Part shown: positions 52,129 to 61,716 of the stretch, piece by piece | Layout of the letters: every line of letters starts with the position of its first letter | How positions within the stretch are numbered: the stretch's first letter is position 1 | Assembly: GCF_021395205.1 (NCBI RefSeq) | Contig: NZ_JAJVCS010000005.1 | Span: 124,001 to 188,000, forward strand | Direction: 5' to 3' | Source: Polynucleobacter sp. IMCC 30228 | GTDB lineage: Bacteria; Pseudomonadota; Gammaproteobacteria; Burkholderiales; Burkholderiaceae | DNA: 64,000 nucleotides | The notes under the pieces: generated by a model | Databases searched by the model: none | Seen by the model: only the letters and a program-made list of their open reading frames with translations | Told to the model about the DNA's origin: nothing | Program-made: the position numbers and the translations under genes

Positions 52129-53877
52129 ATGAATACGGCGGGAGATGAATTAAATAAGCCGTGGTTAAAAAACTATCCTGCGGGAGTCCCTCAGCAGATT
52201 GATATCTCACGGTATAACTCGCTACTTGATTTATTTAGCGAATCGTTTACGCGCTTTTCGCAACGTAAAGCCTATCAATATTTTGGCCAGGCGCTAACAT
52301 TTAGCGAGCTCGATCAGGCTTCGCAAGATTTTGCCGCTTATTTACAAAGCTTAGGCTTAGAGCGCGGCGCGCGGGTTGCCATCATGCTGCCAAATGTTCT
52401 GCAATACCCGATCGCGATGCTAGGCATATTAAGAGCGGGCTTCGTGGTGGTCAATATTAATCCACTGTATACCCCCCGCGAGTTGGAGTATCAATTGCAG
52501 GATAGCGGCGCTTCTGTCCTAATCATCTTAGAAAATTTTGCTCATGTTTATCAAAGCATAGAACCGCAAATGCAATTGAAGCAGGTCATCGTTACTAGTA
52601 TTGGCGAGCTAATTGGCATTAAAGGGTGGGCCATTGATTTTGTTTTACGTCATGTTAAAAAAGTTGTACCAGCCTGGCATCTTGAAGGTAGCATTGCTTT
52701 TAAAAGCGCATTACACATTGGCGCAAAGAAGCAACTACAGGCGGTGCAAATTTTGCCCGCGGATATCGCTTTTTTGCAATATACCGGCGGGACAACCGGA
52801 GTTTCCAAGGGAGCGGTTTTATCGCATCGAAATATCTTGGCCAATATGCTGCAGGTTGATGTTTGGTTAGAGCCAGCGCTGACCTTAAAAACGCCAGCTG
52901 GTGCAACGGTCAGCAAAGATGATCAATTAGTGTTTTTATGTGCTTTACCGCTGTATCACATCTTTGCGTTAACAGCGTGTGCTTTAGTGGGAATTCAGCG
53001 GGGCGCCTTAAACATTTTGGTACCAAATCCAAAAGATATTGCGGGCTTCATTCAATTGTTAGCAAAAAATCCATCAATCCATCTTTTCCCTGTAGTGAAT
53101 ACTTTACTTGCCGCCTTATTGCGCCATCCTAATTTTGCTAAGCTACAGTTCCCCAATTTGCTAGTTACCATTGGCGGCGGTATGGCAGTGCAAAAAAACG
53201 TTGCCGATTTGTGGCAACAAATGACGGGTGTACCCGTTGCCGAAGGTTATGGTTTATCAGAAACAGCACCGGTGGCGTGTGTAAATACGCCATTAATTAA
53301 GGAATTTACGGGGCACATTGGTCTACCGTTACCCAGTACAGAGATCCAAATAAGAGGCGACGATGGTTTGCCGACCGCGCTTGGCGAGCCGGGCGAGATT
53401 TGTATTCGCGGACCGCAAGTGATGGTAGGTTATTGGAATAGGCCGCAAGATACACGTGAGGCGATGACGACAGATGGATTTTTTAAATCAGGCGATATTG
53501 GCATGATGAATGCAGATGGCTACGTCAAAATCATTGATCGTAAAAAGGACATGATTATTGTTTCTGGATTTAAGGTATATCCCAATGAGATAGAAGCGCT
53601 TTTAATGCAACTCGATGGGGTAATGGAATGTGCGGTAATTGGGGTTCCAGACGAAGAAACAGGTGAAGCAGTGAAATTATTTGTAGTACAGGATGTAACT
53701 GCGGATCCAAGCGAGAATCTATCCGTCGAACCAAGGGGTAATCTAACGGAAGAAGGTATTCAGAATTTTTGTAAAGCCCAACTTACTAACTATAAACGGC
53801 CTAAATACATCGTATTTAAAGAAAGCTTACCGAAAACCAATTTAGGCAAAATTTTGCGGCGTGAATTAAGGCAATGA
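52129..53877 (+). CDS. fadD: Long-chain acyl-CoA ligase (FadD-like)
   Basis: 582 residues from ATG 52129, with AAGAGGG before it; a TTG at 52111 in frame is less likely. The ANL enzyme motifs are present: YTGGTTGVSKGA near 220, GYGLSETAP near 375, GEICIRGPQVMVGYW near 420, the hinge DRKKDMIIVSGFKVYP and a C-terminal PKTNLGKILRREL with the catalytic Lys. It activates fatty or related acids to acyl-CoA at the membrane. It could feed the acyl-CoA enzymes at 58641–61705. The TonB receptor starts 17 bases after. Confidence 0.92.
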   Translation: MNTAGDELNKPWLKNYPAGVPQQIDISRYNSLLDLFSESFTRFSQRKAYQYFGQALTFSELDQASQDFAAYLQSLGLERGARVAIMLPNVLQYPIAMLGILRAGFVVVNINPLYTPRELEYQLQDSGASVLIILENFAHVYQSIEPQMQLKQVIVTSIGELIGIKGWAIDFVLRHVKKVVPAWHLEGSIAFKSALHIGAKKQLQAVQILPADIAFLQYTGGTTGVSKGAVLSHRNILANMLQVDVWLEPALTLKTPAGATVSKDDQLVFLCALPLYHIFALTACALVGIQRGALNILVPNPKDIAGFIQLLAKNPSIHLFPVVNTLLAALLRHPNFAKLQFPNLLVTIGGGMAVQKNVADLWQQMTGVPVAEGYGLSETAPVACVNTPLIKEFTGHIGLPLPSTEIQIRGDDGLPTALGEPGEICIRGPQVMVGYWNRPQDTREAMTTDGFFKSGDIGMMNADGYVKIIDRKKDMIIVSGFKVYPNEIEALLMQLDGVMECAVIGVPDEETGEAVKLFVVQDVTADPSENLSVEPRGNLTEEGIQNFCKAQLTNYKRPKYIVFKESLPKTNLGKILRRELRQ

Positions 53878-53894
53878 ATCTCGGTGTTTGAGCG

Positions 53895-56075
53895 ATGAAA
53901 GTAATACGGCAAAGTGTTCAAGCCATCCTAGTGATGGTTTTATTTTCTGCCTTGCAAGTTAGGTTGGCAGTCGCACAAATTGCCCCGCCAGCCAACTATG
54001 ATCAAAAATTAAGTGATATGGTTGTCAATGCTACGAGATCAGATACGCCACTCAATCAAATTCCCTTAAACACTACTATTTTGACTCCGCAAGTGTTGGA
54101 AGTGGCGCCTGATCAAACCTTAGATCAAGTGCTAAAAAATGTTCCTGGCACTTTTTTAAATGATGTGCCTTACTATCAAAAAGATCCCACTGGCCAAAGT
54201 ATTAACGTGCGTGGTTTAGGTTTTGGTCGTACCTTAGTATTAATTGATGGCTTGCCAGCTAATGATGCCTTCTATGGCACAGTGCAATGGAATTTGGTCC
54301 CACTCTCGTCAGTAGAAAGTGTTGAGTTTGTCCGTGGAGGCGTCTCGAATTTATGGGGCAACTATGGCATGGGCGGGGTGATTAACATTAATACCAAAAC
54401 GCCAAAAAATAGTTCGCAAGATGTTTCGGCTAGCTACGGTGCCTTTAATACCAGTAACGTAGCTGTTTCAAAAGATATCGTCACATCTGATGCTTTGCAA
54501 ACACGTATCTCGGCTGATTTTTTCTCTACCTTGGGATATCAAAATTACGCCACTATTTCACCGGCCTCACCTAATAATATAAAAAACGGCATGGGTACGG
54601 ATAATGCAAGTAACTCGAATATTCGTTTGCAGAATTATTTCAAGCCTACTCAAGATACCTCAGGTTTTTTTCGGCTCGGCTATAGCACCATGAAAGACTT
54701 AAGTACCAATTACAGTATCGCACCCAATTTTATTCAGGAAACCAATATCGCGGCTGGCGCAACAACAAAGTTAGATGTCGATAAAAAAATTGATGTCAAC
54801 GCGTTTTATGAAAAGACCCATTTTTATAAACAAAGCGGTTCAACCGCAGCCAACGGCACGCCTTATATCAATGCTAATTACACCGATCCCTATAGTACGG
54901 TTGGTGCGTCTGCTCAATATACCCATAATTTAAAATCAAAATTAGTTGATCAATATCTTGTGGGAATTGACGCGCGCAATATATCCGCCTCGAATACCAC
55001 CAATAACTTAACAACCAATGGTAATGTAGCAGCGATTAATTATGCTCAAGGTCAGCAAAATTTTTATGGCTTGATGGGGCAATTGAAGTCGAAGGGCACA
55101 ACGATTCCTCTTGAGGTAACTTTAGGCGCCAGAATTGATGCGTGGAATAGTCAAACACCCACGTATTACAACACTGGCCCCAATGGCAATAATAAAACGG
55201 TGCAAACCATTAAAAACCAAAATGTGAACCCCTTCAATCCTTCTCTGGGACTCTTATTTCCAGCAAGCAAAGATTGGGATTTTCGGGCCGCTGCTTATCA
55301 GGCTTATCACGCGCCCAGCTTAAACAATACTTTGCGGACCTATGGCTCGGCAACAGGCTGGTACTTCTCTAATCCCAATTTAATTCCAGAAACGATGAAA
55401 GGATTTGAATTCGGAAGCGATTACCGCTGGGGCGGGGGTTTTGCGCAAGTCACTGCTTTTAATAATTACATTACCAATGCAGTTGCCAATTACACCTTGA
55501 AGGCGGCAAATTCTACCGATGTGGCTTTGGCTAAAAATTTATGTAATTCTGGTGCAGTCAATCCCTTAACTAAAAATGGCGGAGCAGGAGTTTGTAATTC
55601 GAGTTCGATTAGTTACTTCACCAATAATCAAAATTTATTAAGTCAAGGCCTTGAATTTCAGTATCACCACGATATTAATTCACACTGGAGTCTTGACGGT
55701 GGCTATACCTATACCGTGACCCGTCTAACTTGGACTGCCACCAGTGACCCGACGAATAGCCAAGTTGGCGGCGTTCCCCAAAATTTGGGCAGTGCTGGAA
55801 TTACTTATTACCCCTTACCTAAAGCCAGCCTGACTGCAACCGTGCGTTATGCGGGAAATTCATGGATGGATACAGCCCATGCTTTTCCGGTGCCAGCTTA
55901 TGCGGTAGTTGGCTTTAGAGCCAATTATGAGATTACCCCGCAGGCGACAATTTTTGCTTCTGTGGTGAACTTATTTAACCGCCAATATGTGACTTTTAAT
56001 ATTGCTAATAGCGCTAGTAGTTATCAGGCGGGAATGCCTTTAGCCGTATCTGTTGGCGCGCGCTTAGTGTTTTAG
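53895..56075 (+). CDS. TonB-dependent outer-membrane receptor
   Basis: 726 residues. Signal peptide ending near AVAQ (27–30), plug domain with VNVRGLGFGRTLVLIDG and VEFVRGGVSNLWG then GMGGVININTK, and a 22-strand barrel ending in a terminal Phe (GARLVF), the signal for outer-membrane insertion. The substrate is unknown. It is 17 bases after fadD but is more likely tied to the dehydrogenase and cytochrome genes downstream (154-base gap); import of the cofactor PQQ is one idea. Confidence 0.9.
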   Translation: MKVIRQSVQAILVMVLFSALQVRLAVAQIAPPANYDQKLSDMVVNATRSDTPLNQIPLNTTILTPQVLEVAPDQTLDQVLKNVPGTFLNDVPYYQKDPTGQSINVRGLGFGRTLVLIDGLPANDAFYGTVQWNLVPLSSVESVEFVRGGVSNLWGNYGMGGVININTKTPKNSSQDVSASYGAFNTSNVAVSKDIVTSDALQTRISADFFSTLGYQNYATISPASPNNIKNGMGTDNASNSNIRLQNYFKPTQDTSGFFRLGYSTMKDLSTNYSIAPNFIQETNIAAGATTKLDVDKKIDVNAFYEKTHFYKQSGSTAANGTPYINANYTDPYSTVGASAQYTHNLKSKLVDQYLVGIDARNISASNTTNNLTTNGNVAAINYAQGQQNFYGLMGQLKSKGTTIPLEVTLGARIDAWNSQTPTYYNTGPNGNNKTVQTIKNQNVNPFNPSLGLLFPASKDWDFRAAAYQAYHAPSLNNTLRTYGSATGWYFSNPNLIPETMKGFEFGSDYRWGGGFAQVTAFNNYITNAVANYTLKAANSTDVALAKNLCNSGAVNPLTKNGGAGVCNSSSISYFTNNQNLLSQGLEFQYHHDINSHWSLDGGYTYTVTRLTWTATSDPTNSQVGGVPQNLGSAGITYYPLPKASLTATVRYAGNSWMDTAHAFPVPAYAVVGFRANYEITPQATIFASVVNLFNRQYVTFNIANSASSYQAGMPLAVSVGARLVF

Positions 56076-56229
56076 AGTAGGGCTTTAATCAGGTTTTGCC
56101 CGCTTCATGCTGAGGAACTAACAGAAGATTAATTAGGCTAAACCCTAAGTAAAGACTTGGTTATAACAGTCTAAAAAGTGATTAAATTAATAAGTAGTTT
56201 TTGATCCATCCGAAGAAAGTAGGAAAAGC

Positions 56230-57531
56230 ATGAACTTATCTAAAAATTCCACAAATAACGATGTCAAATTGAATGCATCTTTATGGGCAGTTACAGCAAT
56301 TGTTGTCATCTTGGCAGGCTGTGCCTCATCTCCGCCAGAGAAGCCAAAAGCAGCAGCCGCCCCAGCCCCTGCCGCCGCCGCCCCACCCCCCGCTTGGAAG
56401 CAAGGAATGGGACCTGATATGGCCAATTCAACTTTGGCCCCCTTAGCAGGCAAGATGACCGCAACGCCAATCAGTGATATTCCCATTAATAAACTCAAGC
56501 TACCACCCGGCTTCAAGATTGAGGTTTGGGCTACTGGAATGCCGGGCGCACGTGCCATGGCGCTTGGTGATAATGGCAAAGTTTACATTGGTACCCGTGC
56601 TATTGGCCGTGTTTATGAGGTCACCGATAACGGGAAAGAGCGCACGAATCGAATAGTGGTCGATAAATTAGTCCAACCTGCAGGAGTTGCGTTTAATAAG
56701 GGCTCTTTATATGTGATGGCAATTGATAAAGTATTGCGCTTTGACGGTATAGATAAAAATGCGAGCGTTACACCAGTTGACTTAACCGCTAAATTTAATC
56801 TACCTCCTGAGCAGCACCATAATTGGAAGTACATTGCATTTGGTCCCGATGGCAAGCTATATATCCCCTTTGGCGCACCTTGCAATATTTGTGAGCCACC
56901 CACTGCAGAATATGCACAAATTCGCCGCTATAACCCAGATGGATCGGGAATGGAAGTTTTGGCGACGGGTGTGCGCAATAGCGTTGGCTTTGATTGGCAT
57001 CCTACAACCAAGCAACTTTGGTTTACAAATCATGGGCGTGATTGGATGGGTGACGATAAGCCCAATGACACTTTAAACCTACTTTCTAAGACAGGTTTAA
57101 ATTTTGGCTTCCCTTATTGTCACCAAGGCAATCTTCCCGACAATGTCATTACGAAAGCAAATGCTTGTCAGGGGGTTGAGCAACCTGTTGCTTTGATGGG
57201 CACTCACGTAGCTACTATGGGAATCAAGTTCTATACCGGCAATATGTTCCCACCAGAGTATAAGAATGCCGCATTAATTGCACGTAAGGGATCTTGGAAT
57301 CGTAATCAAAAGTCGGGCTTCGATGTGGTGATGGTTAAAGCAGGAGCTGATGGCAAGAATCCTAAGATAACACCTTTTATTACTGGTTTTTTAAACCCAG
57401 CTGATCAGTCTTTTTGGGGCCGCCCAGCCTATTTAATGCAGATGCCTGATGGATCTATGTTGGTTTCAGATGAGCAGCTTGGTGCTATTTATAGAGTGAC
57501 ATATAGTAAGCAGCAACTTGCAGCTAAATAA
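56230..57531 (+). CDS. Lipoprotein β-propeller dehydrogenase, sorbosone/PQQ sugar dehydrogenase-like
   Basis: 433 residues. Helix at about 17–32 ending in the lipobox L-A-G-C, then an Ala/Pro-rich linker and a six-bladed propeller: LPPGFKIEVWATGMPGARAMALG, VRNSVGFDWHP, FTNHGRDWMGDDKPND and RKGSWNRNQKSGFDV are blocks of the sorbosone/aldose-sugar dehydrogenase (PQQ) family. It would oxidise an aldehyde or sugar in the periplasm and pass electrons to the cytochrome c encoded 14 bases downstream. AGGAAA ribosome site in place. Whether it binds PQQ cannot be shown from sequence alone. Confidence 0.85.
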   Translation: MNLSKNSTNNDVKLNASLWAVTAIVVILAGCASSPPEKPKAAAAPAPAAAAPPPAWKQGMGPDMANSTLAPLAGKMTATPISDIPINKLKLPPGFKIEVWATGMPGARAMALGDNGKVYIGTRAIGRVYEVTDNGKERTNRIVVDKLVQPAGVAFNKGSLYVMAIDKVLRFDGIDKNASVTPVDLTAKFNLPPEQHHNWKYIAFGPDGKLYIPFGAPCNICEPPTAEYAQIRRYNPDGSGMEVLATGVRNSVGFDWHPTTKQLWFTNHGRDWMGDDKPNDTLNLLSKTGLNFGFPYCHQGNLPDNVITKANACQGVEQPVALMGTHVATMGIKFYTGNMFPPEYKNAALIARKGSWNRNQKSGFDVVMVKAGADGKNPKITPFITGFLNPADQSFWGRPAYLMQMPDGSMLVSDEQLGAIYRVTYSKQQLAAK

Positions 57532-57545
57532 AAAGATTTATTATT

Positions 57546-58127
57546 TTGTTGTTTTTACGAATAGCGACGTTTGCCTTAGGTATCATTTTTTCTAGCGCAA
57601 CGTCGCTTTTGTTTGCTCAAGGTATCACTAGTAAATTACAGGCCTGTGGCGCTTGTCATGGGGTTGATGGCAACTCAAAGATTGTTGGCACCCCCTCGCT
57701 AGCTGGCCAACCAAAAACTTTTCTTGAAAATCAAATGATCATGATACGGGAAGGTCTACGTAATATTCCGCCAGAGATGAAGGGTTTACTTGATGGATTT
57801 AGTGATGCTACGATTGTTGAAATAGCTCAATTTTATGCAGGCCAAACTGCTCAGTCTCAAGCGGGTATCCGTAATCAAATTTTGTATGTACAAGGTGAGT
57901 ATATTTCGAAGGAAGCCTTGTGTGGCACTTGCCATTTACCAACTTATGTTGGTAGAGATCAAATGCCTCGGATTGCCGGCCAACGGGAGGAATATCTTTT
58001 GCACACTATGCGGCAATTTCGCTCTAATAAGGCAACTGGGCGAGATACTATTATGGTCGCCTCGCTCTATGGCATGAATGAGGACGATTTAAAGGCAATT
58101 GCTCATTACCTTTCGCAACTAAAATAA
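57546..58127 (+). CDS. Di-haem cytochrome c (c4-like)
   Basis: 193 residues starting at TTG 57546 or 57549; no ATG is near. Signal peptide to about FAQ (25). Two haem sites, C34-G-A-C37-H38 and C126-G-T-C129-H130, one in each half, with later Met residues (QMIMIREG, NKATGRDTIMVA) as possible sixth ligands. Layout and size match cytochrome c4. As it directly follows the dehydrogenase gene, it is the likely electron acceptor, linking sugar or aldehyde oxidation to a terminal oxidase. Confidence 0.87.
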   Translation: MLFLRIATFALGIIFSSATSLLFAQGITSKLQACGACHGVDGNSKIVGTPSLAGQPKTFLENQMIMIREGLRNIPPEMKGLLDGFSDATIVEIAQFYAGQTAQSQAGIRNQILYVQGEYISKEALCGTCHLPTYVGRDQMPRIAGQREEYLLHTMRQFRSNKATGRDTIMVASLYGMNEDDLKAIAHYLSQLK

Positions 58128-58234
58128 ATAGAGTTTTATTTTGAGAGAATTGTTTACTTTGTACGGACTATAACGATTATAAAAATAGTTCAAATTTAAA
58201 AAGGTGCTGAGTGTGGAGATTTTTAAATCGCAAC

Positions 58235-58591
58235 TTAGTTACTGGTAAACAAAGAGCTAATAAAAACGTTTAGTAGCGAAATAAAGATACTGGCAAAGAA
58301 TGCGGTCCAAAAACCAGCCAAACTAAAACCACTCACCAATTTTGCAACGAGCATCAATACCAGTGCATTGATCACCAACAGAAACAGACCCATGGTGAGG
58401 ACGGTGAGCGGCAAGGTAAAGACTATTAATAGCGGTCTTACTAGTGCATTAGCAAAGCCTAATACCAAAGCAGAAATAATTAAGGATCCCGTGTCGTTAA
58501 ATTTCAGGCCGCTAAAGACGTAGCTAGCTGCCCACAGCGATAGGGCGGTTACGCCCCAGGTAATTAAAAATGGTGTTGAGTTGGCAAACAT
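58235..58591 (-). CDS. Phage holin family 4-type small membrane protein (PF04020-like)
   Basis: 118 residues with four membrane helices and short loops; SALVLGFANALVRPLLIVFTLPLTV (two parts) is the characteristic middle of the holin_4_2 family, common as a single chromosomal gene in bacteria with no phage link. Function unknown. Monocistronic, with 49 bases to the kinase-like gene upstream, which reads the same way, so it may be the last gene of that operon. Confidence 0.85.
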   Translation of the reverse strand: MFANSTPFLITWGVTALSLWAASYVFSGLKFNDTGSLIISALVLGFANALVRPLLIVFTLPLTVLTMGLFLLVINALVLMLVAKLVSGFSLAGFWTAFFASIFISLLNVFISSLFTSN

Positions 58592-58640
58592 GGTTTTGTC
58601 CTCGTTTTATTAGTTTCCATAGTATCAGCATTTAGTCGTA

Positions 58641-59702
58641 TCAGCGACTTGCTGAGTAGCGGAGGGCGCACTGCCACCCCAGCTCGGCAAGGGGTTCAGA
58701 TCGTTGGGCATTGGCAATCGCGTCTTCCCCGCTAGCATTACCATCAACTACGCGCTGGGCAATGCCATGCAAGATGGCAGCGATACGAAAGAAGTTATAG
58801 GCCAAATAAAAATCCCAATGTTCAGCAGAATTTCTACCGGTATTAGCTGCGTATTGAGCGACATATTGCGCTTCAGTCGGAATTCCTAGGGTGGTCAAAT
58901 CTAGGCCACCAATACCGCGCCATAAGGTAGGTGGAATATGCCAAGCCATGCATTGGTAGGCAAAATCGGCAAGCGGATGACCTAAGGTTGAAAGTTCCCA
59001 GTCAATCACCCCAATGACTTCAGGCTTGGTTGGATGAAAGATTAAATTATCCATCCGAAAATCACCATGTACTAGGGTGGTTTCATCGCCAGGCGGAATA
59101 TGCGCTGGTAGCCATTCCATTAAACGTTGCAGCGCAGAACTAATGGGTAAATTAGATTCATTACATTGACGTGACCAACGGGTAATTTGCCGGGAAAAAT
59201 AATTACCAGGCTTACCAAAACTTTCTAAATCTGCTGCTTGGTAATCGACCGCATGAATACTGGCGATCACCCGGTTCATTTCTGAATAGATAGCAGCGCG
59301 TTCAGTAGTGGTCATACCCGGCAAAGCTTGCTCAGTTAAAACCCGACCATCAAGAAATGACATTAAGAAAAAAGGCGTGCCAACAATCGACTCATCTTCA
59401 CAGTAATTTAACATCTGCGGCACAGGAACACCCTGCTTAGCAAGTGCTGCCATCACGCGGTACTCACGGTCGATCGCATGTGCTGAGGGCAATAAGTGAC
59501 CAGTGGGTTTTTTGCGTAACACCATTTTTTGCTTGCCCGCCTCAATATAGAAGGTGGGATTAGATTGGCCGCCACTCAGTGGCTTAATGATTAAGGCTTC
59601 ACTGATATCTTTGGGTAAGTCGTTATTTGTGGATATGCCATGATTGCGCAGATAGGCAGAAAAGGCAGGCAGATTAAACGACGTACTCATCAGCACACTC
59701 AT
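58641..59702 (-). CDS. APH-type phosphotransferase, LvaA/ACAD11-kinase-like
   Basis: 353 residues. Kinase-like fold with PLSGGQSNPTFYIE (nucleotide loop), the catalytic VHGDFRMDNLIFHP near 220 and the metal-binding GVIDWELSTLGHPLADFAY after it. This branch goes with acyl-CoA dehydrogenases: in LvaA and the kinase domain of ACAD11 it phosphorylates the 4-hydroxyl of 4-hydroxyacyl-CoA. Last of four minus-strand genes (61717→58641); starts 11 bases after the SDR. Aminoglycoside resistance is unlikely. Confidence 0.85.
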   Translation of the reverse strand: MSVLMSTSFNLPAFSAYLRNHGISTNNDLPKDISEALIIKPLSGGQSNPTFYIEAGKQKMVLRKKPTGHLLPSAHAIDREYRVMAALAKQGVPVPQMLNYCEDESIVGTPFFLMSFLDGRVLTEQALPGMTTTERAAIYSEMNRVIASIHAVDYQAADLESFGKPGNYFSRQITRWSRQCNESNLPISSALQRLMEWLPAHIPPGDETTLVHGDFRMDNLIFHPTKPEVIGVIDWELSTLGHPLADFAYQCMAWHIPPTLWRGIGGLDLTTLGIPTEAQYVAQYAANTGRNSAEHWDFYLAYNFFRIAAILHGIAQRVVDGNASGEDAIANAQRSEPLAELGWQCALRYSASR

Positions 59703-59713
59703 TTAGCGGAGCT

Positions 59714-60496
59714 TTACAGGGTATTGACTAAATGAGCGCCATCGACCGCGATTGAGGTCCCCGACATTGCTTGGCTAGCATCAGACGCTAACAATAAAAT
59801 CGGACCATCAAGATCGCTCACTTCGCCAAAACGGCGACTTGGTATACGTGCACGGAGTTTTTCGCCGGCTTCACTTTGTAAAAAAGCCCGATTTAGATCA
59901 GTCGCAATATAACCCGGTAGTAAGGCATTCACTCTAATCGAGTAGCGCGCCAATTCAAGTGCCATGGTTTTTGTCAGTTGCAGTACGCCCGCTTTAGAGA
60001 TCGCATAGGGCGCAACACCACCCGCAACGCGCTCACCGAGAATAGAGCTGATATTGACGATATTGCCTGGTTTGTTGGCAGCTACTAGTCGCCTTGCGGC
60101 TTCGGTAGCTACTAGCCAAGCGCCTTTAAGGTTGGTATCGATGACTTGATCCCAATCACTCTCGCTTTGCTGTAACAGGGGTTTAGTGATGGTAACGCCA
60201 GCATTATTGATGATCACATCCGGCAAATGCCAAGCAGCAAGCTGATCAAAGCACTGACTCACTTGTTGCGCATTACTCACATCGAGTTGAAATGCCTTGG
60301 CTTTTACATCCGAAGACTTTGGTGAAGCTGAATTGATTTCTTGAACTAAGTCTTCTAAGACATCGATACGTCGTGCCGCTAAAGCCACGCTTGCCCCAGC
60401 TTGCGCCATAAGCAGGGCGAAGTGCCGTCCTAGACCACTAGATGCACCAGTCACTAATACAGTTTTACCGTCTAAGCGGAAAAGATCTTGCGCCAT
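59714..60496 (-). CDS. SDR oxidoreductase, LvaD-like position
   Basis: 260 residues, classical SDR: GASSGLGRH (17–25), NNAGVT near 98, catalytic Ser in NISSILGE, Y-x3-K in PYAISKAG, and PGYIATDLN. It would oxidise or reduce a hydroxyl/keto group with NAD(P). Placed without spacer between the acyl-CoA dehydrogenase and the kinase-like gene, the arrangement of lva-type modules where the SDR reduces a 4-keto-acyl-CoA. Alternative: a 3-hydroxyacyl-CoA dehydrogenase. Confidence 0.88.
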   Translation of the reverse strand: MAQDLFRLDGKTVLVTGASSGLGRHFALLMAQAGASVALAARRIDVLEDLVQEINSASPKSSDVKAKAFQLDVSNAQQVSQCFDQLAAWHLPDVIINNAGVTITKPLLQQSESDWDQVIDTNLKGAWLVATEAARRLVAANKPGNIVNISSILGERVAGGVAPYAISKAGVLQLTKTMALELARYSIRVNALLPGYIATDLNRAFLQSEAGEKLRARIPSRRFGEVSDLDGPILLLASDASQAMSGTSIAVDGAHLVNTL

Positions 60497-61705
60497 TTAT
60501 TGATTGTCCTGGGCAGCTTTAACTAATTTTCGCGCCATGCTCCAACGATGGACTTCACTCGGGCCATCGTAAATCCGAAAGGCGCGCATATCAGTAAAAA
60601 TCCGCATAATCGGCGTCTCGCCTGTGACCCCTTGACCACCTAAAATTTGTACACAACGATCGACGACACGCCATTCAGCTTCTGAGCAAACGACTTTTGC
60701 ACGACTCGATTCATAGTTGCATTTTTCACCTTGATCTAAAAGCCAAGCCGTATGCAAAGTGTGTAGACGGGCAGTCTGTAAATCCATATCGTTATCAGCC
60801 AACATAAACCCTACCCCCTCATGTTGAGATAGTGGCATGCCAAAGGCAGTACGTTTAATCGCGTATTGCAAGGCTATGTCTTGCGCGCGGCGGGCTTGGC
60901 CCAACCACCGCATGCAGTGGGTTAAACGGGCGGGCGCTAAACGAATTTGGGCGTAACGAAAACCTTCACCCAATTTTCCTAAGATATCTTTAGCTGGTAC
61001 GCGTAAGTTCTTAAAATCAATAACACCATGACCCCCTGTAAAACATTGGTCCAGCGCGTCCATATTACGCACTAATTCAATACCGGTTTGTTTCATATCG
61101 GCCAGAAACATCGTCGCAGCAGGACCGCTTGACTTGGCATCTGCACTGTTTGGTGCAGTATTTTCAAGGCGTGCCATGATGATGGCGTAATCAGCCCCAT
61201 CTGCACCGGTAATAAACCACTTCCGGCCATTGATTAAATAATCCTCGCCATCGGGAGTGGCAGTAGTCATGAGCATGGCAGGGTCTGAACCAGCCCCTGG
61301 GGGCGGTTCGGTCATCGCAAAGCAAGAGCGAGTAAGGCCTTGAACTTGTGGGCGCAGCCAGCGCTCTTTTTGCTCTGCATTGGCAACCGCTTCCATTAAA
61401 TGAATATTGCCCTCATCGGGTGCGGCAATATTAAGTGCAGTAGGACCTAAACAAGAATAACCAGCCTCTTCAAAGATGACGGCTTTAGCAACATGACTTA
61501 AGCCTAAGCCACCAAATTCAATTGAGGCATGGGGTGTAAGTAGGCCTGCTTTCTTAGCCCGCGCGATTAATTCCTTCCGTAAGGTTTCACTTGGACCATG
61601 TGCATGGTGATCAAGTTCACTTTCCAAGGGGATGACTTGTTCGGCGATAAAGCGTTTGGTGCGTTCACGCAGTTCTGTCGTTTGGGGGTCGAGAGAAAAA
61701 TCCAT
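60497..61705 (-). CDS. Acyl-CoA dehydrogenase, ACAD10/11-like
   Basis: 402 residues. CFAMTEPPPGAGSDP near 130, the flavin-side WFITGADGADYAI near 165, and the C-terminal QILGGQGVTGETPIMRIFTDMRAFRIYDG near 355 are ACAD blocks; the last matches the ACAD10/11-type branch, which in LvaC works with an APH kinase to change a 4-phospho-acyl-CoA. FAD enzyme, cytosolic. 11 bases after the isochorismatase-like gene; stop abuts the SDR start. Confidence 0.9.
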   Translation of the reverse strand: MDFSLDPQTTELRERTKRFIAEQVIPLESELDHHAHGPSETLRKELIARAKKAGLLTPHASIEFGGLGLSHVAKAVIFEEAGYSCLGPTALNIAAPDEGNIHLMEAVANAEQKERWLRPQVQGLTRSCFAMTEPPPGAGSDPAMLMTTATPDGEDYLINGRKWFITGADGADYAIIMARLENTAPNSADAKSSGPAATMFLADMKQTGIELVRNMDALDQCFTGGHGVIDFKNLRVPAKDILGKLGEGFRYAQIRLAPARLTHCMRWLGQARRAQDIALQYAIKRTAFGMPLSQHEGVGFMLADNDMDLQTARLHTLHTAWLLDQGEKCNYESSRAKVVCSEAEWRVVDRCVQILGGQGVTGETPIMRIFTDMRAFRIYDGPSEVHRWSMARKLVKAAQDNQ

Positions 61706-61716
61706 ATTATTTTGAT

